Shown piece by piece: positions 33,918 through 42,547 of a DNA stretch of 64,000 nucleotides. The position numbers and the translations under genes were made by a program. The notes below the pieces were generated by a model. The model did no database searches. It was not told the DNA's origin and worked only from the letters and a program-made list of their open reading frames with translations. Positions within the stretch are counted from its first letter, which is position 1. Each line of letters begins with the position of its first letter. The stretch comes from Caenispirillum salinarum_A (GTDB lineage Bacteria; Pseudomonadota; Alphaproteobacteria; Rhodospirillales; Rhodospirillaceae): contig NZ_CP085224.1 of NCBI RefSeq assembly GCF_044803115.1, forward strand, positions 558,001 to 622,000, written 5' to 3'.

Positions 33918-36683
33918 TCACCGCATGTCCCGCGCCACCCGCAGGCCGTTGGCGATGTAGCGCACCCCGGCGTCGTAGAAGAAGCGGCTGGCAGAGGTGG
34001 CGTAGCTGTCGTCGTTGCGCCACGATCCGCCCCGCAGGACCCGGTCGCGGCATGCGCCGTCCACACGGGCCGAGCCGTCGCCCGGTGCGCCCTGGTGAGA
34101 CTCCGTCCAGCAGTCCGCCACCCATTCGGCGACGCCGCCGGCGGTGCCGTAGAGCCCGGCGCCGTTGGCGGGGAAGATGTCCACCGCGGCCGGGCGCCGA
34201 CGGTCGTAGGGACCGCCGCAGCCTCGGCAATTGGCTTCGCCGCCGCCGGCCCGCGCACCCCACCAGAAGGCGTCGTCCGAACCGCCGCGCGCGGCGTATT
34301 CCCACTCCGCTTCCGTCGGCAGGCGGTAGGGCTCGCCGGTCGTGTCCGCCAGCCAGTCGACGTAGGCGCCGGCGTCGTGCCAGTCCAGGTTATGGATGGG
34401 CAGGGTCGGCGGCAGGCCGCTGGCTTCGGGCACCGGCTCGCAGGCACCGTCGTCGACGCAGGCCTGCCACTCGCCGATGGTGACCTCGAACCGGCCGATG
34501 GCGAACGGCTCGGAGATGGTCACCCGGTGGGCCGGCCGCGCCGTGGGGTGCTCGCGGTTGGAGCCCATGGTGAACGTGCCCGGCTGCATGACCACCAGTT
34601 GCGGGCAGTCCTCGCAGTCCTTGATGATGCGCGGCGCCGCGCCCTCCGCCGCCGGGCCGGGCACGCCGACCGCCGGGATCGTGCCCGCCCCGCGGGTCTC
34701 GCTGCCGGCCGGCGGCTTGCGCAACGGAAGTGCGCCGGCGATCTGGACTTCGTCCGCGCCGGCTTCGGAATTCACGTCGGGGCGCTCGGGCGGGGGCGAC
34801 AGAAGCCCGGCCCAGATGAAGGCCTCCAGCCCCTGGTCGGTGCGCACCGAGGCCCAGCCGCCCTCGCCGCCGACAACGCTGACAAGATCGCCGCGGTCGG
34901 CGATGGCGAGCCGGCGGCCGTCCAGGGACGGGGCCGCACGCAGGTTCGCCATGGTCTGGACCATCATGACGGTCTCTTCGTCCCCGGCGGGCTCGGGCGC
35001 CTCGGGCACCCGCATCGCGACCGAGGCGGCGGCAACGGCGGCGGCCTCGGCGGCATCGGCTTCGGGGTCGCCCGGCACGTCGTCGGCGGCGGCTGCCGCC
35101 GTGGGCTCGGCCTCCACCGAGGGTGCCGCTTCCGGTGCGGCGTCGGTGGCCCTCACCGGGTCGGCCAGGGCGGCGAGTTCGGCCTCCTCCGCCATGTCAC
35201 CGGATTCCGCCGCCGCCATGGCGGGCGGGACCTGTGCCTCGGCCGGCTGGTCGAGGACGTCGGGCGAAAGGATGCTCAGGCGCACCGTGCCTTCGGCCTT
35301 GGCGCCCTCCTCGTCCTCCACCACGTAGGCGAAGGCGCCGGCGTCGCCGGGTTGGGCGCCGCCGGGGTCGAAGCTCAGCCGCTGGAGCGCGTTGGGCGCC
35401 AGCAGGTCGCCCACCCGCACGGCGTCGCCGGCGGCGTTGCGCACCACGCCGCGGTCGGGCACGGCGGAGACGGTGATGCGCAGGTCGTCGCCGTCCTCGT
35501 CCGTCGGGACCTCCAGGCCCAGCGGCGCGGCGATCACGCGCACCAGCCGCTCCGGCCCGACAACCGGCGGATGGTTCGACGGCACGATCTTGATGAACAG
35601 GCTGCCGAAGGCGATGCCGCCGCGGGTGTCCTCCACCGCGAACATCAGCGGTCCGGCGTGGCCGGTCATGGTGCCGTCGGGGGTGAAGGTGACGTGCCGG
35701 AGCTGCTCGGCCGTCAGCGTGTCGCCGATGAGCAGCGGGCGGCTTTCGAACTGGATCTTGCCGCCGCGCGGCAGGCCGGTGATGCGGGCCTTGAGCGGGT
35801 CGCCGTCGGGGTCCTCGACGCCCGTGATCTCCAGCGCGGTCTCGCCCTGCCGGTCGCCGATCTCCAGCGGTTCCAGCGCGCCCACGACCGGCGGCTCATT
35901 GGGCGGCAGCGGGTTGAAGTAGAAGGCTTCCGCCCCCAGAGATCCGAAGGTGTAGGGCTCCTGTCGGCCGTTCGTCGTGCGTAGCACGGCGTCGCGCACC
36001 TTGCGCAGGAACAGGCCCAGCTCCAGCCCCGGTACCTCCAGGTACTCCAGAAGGGCGTCGGTGTAGGGGCTGTTGTCGCCTTCGCCGTCCTCGGCCAGGG
36101 CGTCGGCGCGGGTGGCCATGGCGACCAGCGTATCCTTGGGCGTGTCGTCGACGCGCGCCAGGCCCAGGCCGATCTGCGCCGCCCGGCTGATCTGGCCGCT
36201 GCGGTCCATCAGGCGTTCGGCGAACGGATTGTTGCGGCAGGCGTCCAGGATCACCATGCCCAGGGTGCGGGCCTGCGAGACCTCGCCCAGCAGCAGGTCC
36301 AGCGGCATGGCCTCGTAGACCAGGTCGCGTTCGCGCTCCAGCCGGGCGTCGACGGGGATCAGGTAGTTTCGCCCGTTCACCTGCATGCCGTGGCCGGCGT
36401 AGTAGATGAGCGCCACGTCGGCATTCTGCGCCTTGATGCCGAACTGCCGCAGCGCCCCGGACAGGTCGCGGAAGTCGATGTCGGTGCGGTGCTCGACATC
36501 GAAGCCCAGGTCCGTCAGCGTCCGGGCCATTGCCTGGGCGTCGTTGACCGGGTTTATCAGGTGCGGCGCGTACTGGTACGTGCCCATGCCGATGATGAGC
36601 GCGATGCGCCGCTCGGTCGCGGCCTGGGCCGCGCCGGCGGCCCAGAGGAAGAGGAGTGAGACGAGAAGCGCCAGGAGCCTCAT
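33918..36683 (-). CDS. Secreted caspase-fold protein with cadherin-like, SH3b and FGE-sulfatase domains
   Basis: A 921-residue exported protein. Signal peptide 1-21. The caspase (C14) domain at about 24-250 has the catalytic dyad His98 in YYAGHGMQVNG and Cys149 in ILDACRNNPF. Two or three cadherin-like beta modules follow (about 270-490, with VEDPDGDPLKARITG). An acidic Ala/Glu linker, an SH3b module (about 600-660) and a formylglycine-generating-enzyme/sulfatase-modifying domain (about 715-920, with MGSNREHPTARPAHRV and LPTEAEWEYAARGG) complete it. A caspase plus FGE pairing is known in bacteria, but with this array and export it is unusual. GGGAGGTGC precedes the ATG. Faces the CRP/FNR gene across a 350-bp gap. 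Confidence 0.85.
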   Translation of the reverse strand: MRLLALLVSLLFLWAAGAAQAATERRIALIIGMGTYQYAPHLINPVNDAQAMARTLTDLGFDVEHRTDIDFRDLSGALRQFGIKAQNADVALIYYAGHGMQVNGRNYLIPVDARLERERDLVYEAMPLDLLLGEVSQARTLGMVILDACRNNPFAERLMDRSGQISRAAQIGLGLARVDDTPKDTLVAMATRADALAEDGEGDNSPYTDALLEYLEVPGLELGLFLRKVRDAVLRTTNGRQEPYTFGSLGAEAFYFNPLPPNEPPVVGALEPLEIGDRQGETALEITGVEDPDGDPLKARITGLPRGGKIQFESRPLLIGDTLTAEQLRHVTFTPDGTMTGHAGPLMFAVEDTRGGIAFGSLFIKIVPSNHPPVVGPERLVRVIAAPLGLEVPTDEDGDDLRITVSAVPDRGVVRNAAGDAVRVGDLLAPNALQRLSFDPGGAQPGDAGAFAYVVEDEEGAKAEGTVRLSILSPDVLDQPAEAQVPPAMAAAESGDMAEEAELAALADPVRATDAAPEAAPSVEAEPTAAAAADDVPGDPEADAAEAAAVAAASVAMRVPEAPEPAGDEETVMMVQTMANLRAAPSLDGRRLAIADRGDLVSVVGGEGGWASVRTDQGLEAFIWAGLLSPPPERPDVNSEAGADEVQIAGALPLRKPPAGSETRGAGTIPAVGVPGPAAEGAAPRIIKDCEDCPQLVVMQPGTFTMGSNREHPTARPAHRVTISEPFAIGRFEVTIGEWQACVDDGACEPVPEASGLPPTLPIHNLDWHDAGAYVDWLADTTGEPYRLPTEAEWEYAARGGSDDAFWWGARAGGGEANCRGCGGPYDRRRPAAVDIFPANGAGLYGTAGGVAEWVADCWTESHQGAPGDGSARVDGACRDRVLRGGSWRNDDSYATSASRFFYDAGVRYIANGLRVARDMR

Positions 36684-37033
36684 GGGGCACCTCCCTGTGA
36701 CTGCGTGGCCGCCGTGCATGCTCTCAGTCCCCCGCCGTCCGTCCAGGCTTGGACAGGCTGACCGAAGCCAACCTTTTCAAGGTTTTGTTATTCTGCGGGT
36801 TCCGTTGTCAAAAGAAGATGATACGACGAAAGCGGTGGGTTTTTCTCGGGCGAATGCTTGTTAGTTCCGAGACTTTATTTCGGTGGTTCTCCTAGATCAG
36901 CGGCAGTGCCTGTTCGCTGAAGGATACGGCGGCGCCTAAGGCTCATGACCCGCCCCGGCGCGGGCGCGGGCGGTGCTACCATTCCCGCTGCGGAGCCGTC
37001 CCCCCTCGGTCGGCCCAGCGGGAGAACTTGCCC
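36684..37033. other. Divergent promoter region between the caspase-like and CRP/FNR genes
   Basis: 350 bp without a gene. 36765-36890 is AT-rich (AAGGTTTTGTTATTCTGCG and similar) and probably holds promoters for both directions. No copy of the GTGAACCGGTTCAC palindrome was seen here, so the regulator gene itself seems not to be controlled by that site. Confidence 0.5.
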
Positions 37034-37747
37034 ATGGCGAAGGTGGCGCCCGTCGACCCGGAGACGATCCTGGCGGACCACGGCCTGCTGCAGGCCTTCG
37101 ACGAGGCGACCCGGCGGCGCATCGCGGCGCAGGCGGGGCCCCGGCGGGTGGAGGCTGGAAAGGTGATCTTCCAGCGCGGCGATCCCGGCGACAGCATGAT
37201 CGCGGTGGCGCGCGGGCAGGTGAAGATTTCCACCTACTCCCAGGACGGCAAGGAACTGGTCCTCAACATCATCCGCACCGGCGAGGTGTTCGGCGAGATC
37301 GGCCTGCTGGACGGCGAGCCCCGCACCGCCGACGCCGCCGCGCTGGTGACCTGCGACCTGCTGGTGCTCAAGCGCGAGACCTTCCTGTCCCACCTGGAGG
37401 CCAACCCCGAGGTCACGCGGCGGCTTCTTGGCATTCTTTGCCAGCGTCTGCGCCGCACCAGCGCGCACCTGGAGGACTCGCTATTCCTGGAGGCGCCGGC
37501 CAGGCTGGCGCGGGCGTTGAGTCACCTGGTGGGGGCCTTCGGCATTCCCGCGCGGGCGGGGGTGTGCATCGACGTCAAGCTGTCGCAGCAGCAGCTGGGC
37601 GCCATCGTCGGCATCACGCGCGAAAGCGTGAACAAGCATCTGGGCGCGTGGCAGAAGGCCGGGTGGATCGCCATCCGCAACGGCTACATCACGGTTGTGG
37701 ACGCTGACGCGCTGGCCGCCCTGGCGGGGCGCGAGCCCGAGGTCTGA
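37034..37747 (+). CDS. CRP/FNR family transcriptional regulator
   Basis: A 237-residue regulator. The N-terminal cNMP-binding domain keeps the phosphate-binding cassette FGEIGLLDGEPRTADA, with the Gly-Glu and Arg-Thr that hold cyclic nucleotide. The C-terminal crp-type helix-turn-helix reads SQQQLGAIVGITRESVNKHL: the recognition-helix Arg and Glu of E. coli CRP (contacting TGTGA) are kept, and the third contact residue is Lys for Arg. It has no FNR-type N-terminal cysteine cluster. It is the natural candidate to bind the six palindromes nearby (TGTGA-N6-TCACA form). ATG 37034 lies nine bases after GGAG. Its last 64 bp overlap, antisense, the end of the cyclase gene. Confidence 0.88.
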   Translation: MAKVAPVDPETILADHGLLQAFDEATRRRIAAQAGPRRVEAGKVIFQRGDPGDSMIAVARGQVKISTYSQDGKELVLNIIRTGEVFGEIGLLDGEPRTADAAALVTCDLLVLKRETFLSHLEANPEVTRRLLGILCQRLRRTSAHLEDSLFLEAPARLARALSHLVGAFGIPARAGVCIDVKLSQQQLGAIVGITRESVNKHLGAWQKAGWIAIRNGYITVVDADALAALAGREPEV

Positions 37748-39549
37748 GCCCCGGCTGTCTCGGCCGGTCCGAGAACCTGATACACCGGCAGCGGCCGCGC
37801 CTTGCCCTTCAGCGCGATGTCGCCGATGCAGGCGCTGTCGACGATTTCCGCCACGCGGTCGTGCGTCGACTGCGCGACAAGGATGCGGCAGCGGCTGCCG
37901 GGCGGCGGCTCGACGGTCTTGGCAAGGGCTTCCAGCCGGGCGGCGGTGTTCACCGTGTCGCCCATCACCGTGTATTCCAGGTGGCGGAAGGCGCCGACGC
38001 TGCCCGCCGTCATAGGGCCGGTGACGATGCCCACCCGCACGGCGGCCGGCGGCAGGCCGTTGTCCGCCCAGCGCGCCGCCAGCGCATCCAGTGCCGCTTC
38101 CATGGCGAGCGCCGCCCGCACCGCGCGGCATGCGTCCTGGGCGATGGCGGCGGGGTCCGTGCGGGGGATGGGGGCGCCGAAAATGGCCAGGATGCCGTCG
38201 CCGATGAAGCGCAGGACAATGCCGTCGTGTCCGACGATGATGTCGGTCATGGCCTCCAGATAATCTTCCAGCCACGCCATCAGCCGTTCCGGCCCCAGCT
38301 GTTCCGAGATAGGGGTGAAGTCGGCGATGTCGGTGAACATCACCGTCGCCGTCAGGGACTGCGGCCGCGGCCGTCCGCCTTGCAGGAAGGTGTCGCGCTG
38401 CTCCCAGATCTGGCGGGCGACAGGCGCCGACAGGTGACTCGTGAACAGGCCCATGAGCATGGCCTTCGCCACGCGCTCACGCCACGCCGCCAGCGCCGCC
38501 GCCGCGCTGATCGCCATGAGCCACGCCAGCGACGGCGCAAGCGGCGAGACCAGCGGCCCGCCCGCGCGATAAAGGCCGGCGGCGCCGATCCACAGTCCCG
38601 CCGCGCCCGCCGCGGCCCCCGCCGCCAGCAGGGCGGGCGGCGGGGCGGCGGCGACGAGGCTTCCGCCGGCCAGGGCGGCGAGCACGCAGACCAGCGCCCA
38701 CGCCCAGGCCGGCAGGCGCGGATGATCCTCGCCGCTCAGCATCTGCGACAGTACGTGGGCCTGGATGACGACGCCCGCCGTCGACCCGCCGCGTCCGGCC
38801 ACCGGCGTGGCGTGGCGGTCGAGCGCCGGGGAGACCACGCCCAGGATGACGATCCGGCCGGCCAGCCAGTCGTGCGGCAGCAAGGGCACCGCCTCTGCCG
38901 GATAGATGGGGAAGGGCGGGGCGGCGTCCGCCCCGGCCTGGCGCCAGGCGATGCGGAACATGCCGGCAGGGACCGTCGCCCCCACCCCCGCTGCCTCTGC
39001 CAGGGCGGCGGGAAAGCTCGGCAGGCCGTCCAGCCGCGGCACGTGCCGGCGCACCACGCCGTCCAGCCGGTCCGCCGCGAGATTGCCGTGGCCGACCGTC
39101 ATGCCGTCCAGGAAGGACTCATGGAAGGCCCGCTGGCGCTCCGTCAGCGGCGTGGCCTCGGCGGCGGTCAGCAGCACCACGGGCGGCCCCGGCGCGCGCA
39201 GGGCGGCCTTCAGCGCGGCGTCGGCTTCCGGTCTGCTCGGCTGGTCGATCAGGACGTCGACTCCCAACGCCCTGATCTCCGCCGCCCGTAACGCCGCGAT
39301 GGTGGAGGCGAGGAACGCGCGGTCGATGGGCGCGCGGTGGGGCAGTGTGGCGAGCGTGTCCTCGGTGATGGCGACGATGGCGATGTCGCGGCTTTGCGGG
39401 CGGGGTGGCGACAGCGCTCCGACGGCGGCGTCTTCCACCAGCCGGTCGGCGATGACCACGGTGGGCAGCATCAGCGCCGCCGCCACGGCGACGCAGGCGG
39501 CGGCCAGGGCGGCGAGCAGGCAGTCGCGCAGGCTGGTGCGGCCGTCCAT
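37684..39549 (-). CDS. CHASE2-domain class III adenylate/guanylate cyclase
   Basis: A 621-residue membrane enzyme. A TM at about 15-32 is followed by the periplasmic CHASE2 domain (about 45-300, with DIAIVAITEDTL and LIDQPSRPEAD). Three TM segments (about 300-385) lead to a class III cyclase domain (about 425-590). The metal-binding Asp are in VMFTDIADFT and FIGDGILAIFG; the substrate-contact strand reads EYTVMGDTVNTAARLE, with Thr at the position typical of bacterial adenylate cyclases, while the base-contact Lys position is Arg. Makes cAMP or, less likely, cGMP in response to an outside signal. It lies between the CRP/FNR gene and the OmpA-like gene. Confidence 0.88.
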   Translation of the reverse strand: MDGRTSLRDCLLAALAAACVAVAAALMLPTVVIADRLVEDAAVGALSPPRPQSRDIAIVAITEDTLATLPHRAPIDRAFLASTIAALRAAEIRALGVDVLIDQPSRPEADAALKAALRAPGPPVVLLTAAEATPLTERQRAFHESFLDGMTVGHGNLAADRLDGVVRRHVPRLDGLPSFPAALAEAAGVGATVPAGMFRIAWRQAGADAAPPFPIYPAEAVPLLPHDWLAGRIVILGVVSPALDRHATPVAGRGGSTAGVVIQAHVLSQMLSGEDHPRLPAWAWALVCVLAALAGGSLVAAAPPPALLAAGAAAGAAGLWIGAAGLYRAGGPLVSPLAPSLAWLMAISAAAALAAWRERVAKAMLMGLFTSHLSAPVARQIWEQRDTFLQGGRPRPQSLTATVMFTDIADFTPISEQLGPERLMAWLEDYLEAMTDIIVGHDGIVLRFIGDGILAIFGAPIPRTDPAAIAQDACRAVRAALAMEAALDALAARWADNGLPPAAVRVGIVTGPMTAGSVGAFRHLEYTVMGDTVNTAARLEALAKTVEPPPGSRCRILVAQSTHDRVAEIVDSACIGDIALKGKARPLPVYQVLGPAETAGAQTSGSRPARAASASASTTVM

Positions 39550-39594
39550 GGTCACCGTCCCTTTCGGCGGGCGACGGCGAAAACCGCACGGGGT

Positions 39595-39636
39595 GTGGAC
39601 CGGTTCACAGTCGCCAGGGCGCGCCCGGCGCACCAT
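39595..39636 (+). promoter_or_regulatory. Palindromic activator site and -10 for the OmpA-like gene
   Basis: GTGGACCGGTTCAC at 39595-39608 and CACCAT at 39631-39636, centres 32 bp apart. The hexamer keeps only the A2 and T6 of a -10. No -10-like hexamer lies at the mirrored position for the divergent cyclase gene. Confidence 0.55.
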
Positions 39637-39671
39637 GAGGCATCAAGACCGAGCCAACCGGGAGACAGACC

Positions 39672-40406
39672 ATGATCCGCACGACCCTGCTGAGCTGCAC
39701 CGTCGCCCTGTCCGTCGCGCCCGTGACGGCCATGGCGTCCCACGGTTACGACGACGCCAACGACACGGCCGGCGGCGTGGTCCGCATGTACGACAGCGTG
39801 CCCGGCGTCGAGGACCTGCGCCACGACCTGATGCCCGAAAAGCCCCGCCGCACGCGCGGCATCGAGATCCGCGCCGCGCCCCAGCCGGCCGCGCCCCGCT
39901 ATTCCACCCCGGCCTCGGTGAGCACGCCGGCCCCCGCGGCCGTTCCCGTGCAGGCCCGTCCTGTCGAGCCCGTGGCCGCGCCGGTGGCCCGTGACCCCGC
40001 GCCCGCGGTTGCTCCGGCTCCGGCGCCGGAGCCCGCTCCGGAACCGGTCCAGGCGCAGGCCGCGCCCGCCAAGGCGCCGGACGCCATTGGCTTCCGCATC
40101 CAGTTCGCCTTCGACTCCGCCGCCATCCAGCCCGGCTCCCGTCCGTTCCTGGACCGCCTGGGCGAGCTGATGCGCGAGGAAGCGGACCTGTCCCTGGTGG
40201 TCGAGGGCCACACCGACGCCACGGGCTCCGACGCCTACAACGCCGCCCTGTCCCATCGTCGCGCCGTGGCCGTCGCCGGATATCTGGCGCAGGTGTGGAA
40301 CGTGGAGGCAACGCGCCTGAGCGTGGCCGGCAAGGGCGAGACCGAGCCCCTGACCCGCGATCCCGAGGCTCCCGCCAACCGCCGGGTGCAGTTCCGGGTG
40401 CGGTGA
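39672..40406 (+). CDS. OmpA-family outer-membrane/peptidoglycan-binding protein
   Basis: A 244-residue exported protein. A signal peptide ends near residue 22 (AMASHG), followed by a Pro/Ala-rich linker (about 70-135) and a C-terminal OmpA-like domain (about 140-244). The peptidoglycan-contact residues are in VVEGHTDATGSDAYNAALSHRRA, and the family end is NRRVQFRV. It probably links the cell wall to the outer membrane or to surface fibres. GGGAGACAGACC precedes the ATG. Confidence 0.88.
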   Translation: MIRTTLLSCTVALSVAPVTAMASHGYDDANDTAGGVVRMYDSVPGVEDLRHDLMPEKPRRTRGIEIRAAPQPAAPRYSTPASVSTPAPAAVPVQARPVEPVAAPVARDPAPAVAPAPAPEPAPEPVQAQAAPAKAPDAIGFRIQFAFDSAAIQPGSRPFLDRLGELMREEADLSLVVEGHTDATGSDAYNAALSHRRAVAVAGYLAQVWNVEATRLSVAGKGETEPLTRDPEAPANRRVQFRVR

Positions 40407-40446
40407 GGCGGCTACGACGGGAGGGGCTCGCATCGCCGGACCTCCC

Positions 40447-41883
40447 TCACAGCCCTAGGAAGTCGCGCACGCGGTCGAGCAGATCCCGACGGTCCGGCGC
40501 CCCGCCCTGGGGCGCCGCGACCGTTTCCGCCGGTTCCAGCCGTTCCCGCGTGCGCCGCTGGCGGGCTGCCATGAGGTCGGCAAGCTGTGCCGCCACGTCC
40601 GGCCGGCTGCGCAGAATGGGGGCCAGGTGGTCCTTGTCGATCTCGAAGGCGACGCCGTCGGTCTCAGCCACGACGGATGCGGCGCGCGGCGCCCCCGTCA
40701 GCAGCGAGAACTCGCCGAACACGGCGCCGGGCATGAGCCGGCCGACGCTGACGGCGCCGCCGTCGCGGTCCACCCGGACGTCGAGAATGCCCTCGGTCAG
40801 CAGATAGAGCGAACGCCCCGGCTCTCCCTCCGACACCAGCGCGCGGCCGGCGGTGAAGCGGTGCCGGCGGGCGGCGTCCGCCAGGGCGCGCAGGTCCGCT
40901 TCCTCGAAGGCCTGGAACAGGTCGATCCTCCCCAGCATGGACGCCACCGGGCCGGCCGCACCCTCGGCGGGGCCGGTAGCCGTCTTGCGCGGGCTGGGAA
41001 GCATGGAAACCGAGCGGCGCGGAAAGGCCGCGGTCATGCCGGCGCGCTGTAGCCCGTCGAGCACCGCGCCGACGACGGCATCGCGGCAGCGGTTCTCGTC
41101 GGCGCCGTCGGCCACCCAGTAGCGGACCAGATAGACCGCGCCGGCCTCGTCCACGCCCTCCAACTGGACGACCGGCGCCGGGTCGCGCAGCACGCCGGGG
41201 GCGGCCAGGGCGGCGGTGCGCAGGACCAGCTTCACCCGCTGGGGCGGTGCCGCCGGGTCCATGGGCAGGCGCAGGGTCTTGCGGTAGTGGCGCTCAGGGT
41301 AGCTGAAGTTGATGAAATGGCTGCCGGCGATCAGCCCGTTGGGCACCACCAGCGACGTTTCGTCGCGGGTGATGAGGCGGGTGGCGCGCCAGTTGATCTC
41401 CTCCACCCGGCCCACCAGGTCCGGCGCCACCTCGATCCAGTCGCCGATGCGGTAGGGGTGTTCCACGTTCAGCGCGATGCCGGCGAAGACGTCGGCGATC
41501 ATGTTGCGCAGGGCGATGCCCAGCACCACCACCAGAATGCCCGACGTGGTCAGCAGCCCCGCCACCGGCTGGTCGAACACCAGCCCGACGATGGCGATGA
41601 CGGCCCCGCCCAGCAGCACCACGCGCGCCAGGTCCTGCACCAGGCGCGGCGGCGGCGCGCCCGGACGGCCCAGGGCCGACAGGCGCTTCACCGCGATGTC
41701 CACCAGACAGATGCCCACCCACGCCAGCGCCAGCCATCCCAGAATGCCGCCGACAAGGCGGGCGACGGCGTTGACCGGGGCGGCCTCGGGCCCGAGCCAC
41801 GGGGCGCCCCGCGCCTGCAGCGCGAAACCCGCCATCGTGAGGATCGCCGCCGCCAGCAGCCTCGCGCCGAGGCCCGTTTTCAT
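40447..41883 (-). CDS. Cyclic-nucleotide-binding MscS-type channel (bCNG)
   Basis: A 478-residue inner-membrane protein. Four TM helices (about 10-150) lead into the MscS pore helix and beta domain: LRNMIADVFAGIALNVEHPY, then RIGDWIEV and TSLVVPNGLIAGSHFINFS. A C-terminal cyclic-nucleotide-binding domain (about 320-440) has the cassette FGEFSLLTGAPRAASVV. This is the bCNG architecture, a channel opened or modulated by cyclic nucleotide rather than tension alone. With a cyclase and a CRP/FNR regulator next door, it is the third part of a local cyclic-nucleotide set. GGAGGTGC precedes the ATG. Confidence 0.9.
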   Translation of the reverse strand: MKTGLGARLLAAAILTMAGFALQARGAPWLGPEAAPVNAVARLVGGILGWLALAWVGICLVDIAVKRLSALGRPGAPPPRLVQDLARVVLLGGAVIAIVGLVFDQPVAGLLTTSGILVVVLGIALRNMIADVFAGIALNVEHPYRIGDWIEVAPDLVGRVEEINWRATRLITRDETSLVVPNGLIAGSHFINFSYPERHYRKTLRLPMDPAAPPQRVKLVLRTAALAAPGVLRDPAPVVQLEGVDEAGAVYLVRYWVADGADENRCRDAVVGAVLDGLQRAGMTAAFPRRSVSMLPSPRKTATGPAEGAAGPVASMLGRIDLFQAFEEADLRALADAARRHRFTAGRALVSEGEPGRSLYLLTEGILDVRVDRDGGAVSVGRLMPGAVFGEFSLLTGAPRAASVVAETDGVAFEIDKDHLAPILRSRPDVAAQLADLMAARQRRTRERLEPAETVAAPQGGAPDRRDLLDRVRDFLGL

Positions 41884-41931
41884 GCCTGCACCTCCGCCGC
41901 CTGTCCGGTGCCGTCGCTCCGCACAAGCATA

Positions 41932-41959
41932 CGCCCGGCCGGAAGGCTCCGGCCGGGCG
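41932..41959 (-). terminator. Terminator-like hairpin after the second curlin-like gene
   Basis: Perfect 12-bp stem CGCCCGGCCGGA with a 4-base loop, 41 bp after the stop of the curlin-like gene. There is no T-run, so it may attenuate rather than end transcription into the channel gene at 41883. Confidence 0.6.
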
Positions 41960-41999
41960 AGAGGGCTTAGGGGACGCGGGGTCGGGAGGAGGTAGCGCC

Positions 42000-42413
42000 C
42001 TACTTCTGCTGCACGAGGATGTTCTGGGTCGCCTGGTTGTGGATGCCCGCCGCCGTGTTCTGGGAGGACACCGCGTTGAAGCTGCTGAAGGCGCCCTTGG
42101 TGCCCTGCTGCATCACGCCGACGCCCTGGGCGGCGTGGTTGCCGATGCCGGCGGCGGTGTTGCCCGAGAACACCTGGTTGGTGCTGAAGCGCGGCGCGGT
42201 CCACGACGGCCCGGACTGGCCGGACTGGAACACCGTGACGCCCTGGGTGGCCTGGTTGCCGATGCCGGCGGCGGTGTTCTGCGACTGCACGACGTTGCTG
42301 CTGCTGGCGCCGGGCAGGTAGGACTTGCTCTTGTAGCCGCCGTCGGCCAGCGCGGGGCCGGTGAACAGGACGGAGGTGGCGAGAGCGGCGAAGAGGGTGC
42401 GGCGAAGGGTCAT
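42000..42413 (-). CDS. Secreted curlin-like repeat protein, paralog of 30125
   Basis: A 137-residue exported protein whose first 23 residues nearly match those of the gene at 30125 (MTLRRTLFAALATSVLF). It has three clear repeats: NTAAGIGNQATQGVTVFQSG, NTAAGIGNHAAQGVGVMQQG and NTAAGIHNQATQNILVQQ, better conserved than in the paralog. Proposed as the main amyloid-type subunit (inference). AAGGAGACG precedes the ATG, and the 60-bp leader is almost the same as at 30064-30124, so gene and promoter were duplicated together and now lie 12 kb apart in opposite orientations. Confidence 0.82.
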   Translation of the reverse strand: MTLRRTLFAALATSVLFTGPALADGGYKSKSYLPGASSSNVVQSQNTAAGIGNQATQGVTVFQSGQSGPSWTAPRFSTNQVFSGNTAAGIGNHAAQGVGVMQQGTKGAFSSFNAVSSQNTAAGIHNQATQNILVQQK

Positions 42414-42478
42414 GGCTCGTCTCCTTGGGTTCGGTGGCTGGATCATGTTCGGGCCCGTTGCCCTCGATCCATGACCTC

Positions 42479-42520
42479 ACCCTAGAGCGATCCCGCACGG
42501 CCCACTGTGAACCGGTTCAC
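42479..42520 (-). promoter_or_regulatory. Palindromic activator site and -10 for the curlin-like gene at 42413
   Basis: Perfect palindrome GTGAACCGGTTCAC at 42507-42520, preceded by T (TGTGA), and TAGGGT on the minus strand (42484-42479), centres 32 bp apart. Confidence 0.75.
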
Positions 42521-42547
42521 CCGGTTTTGCTTTTCCCGGAGTGCCCT

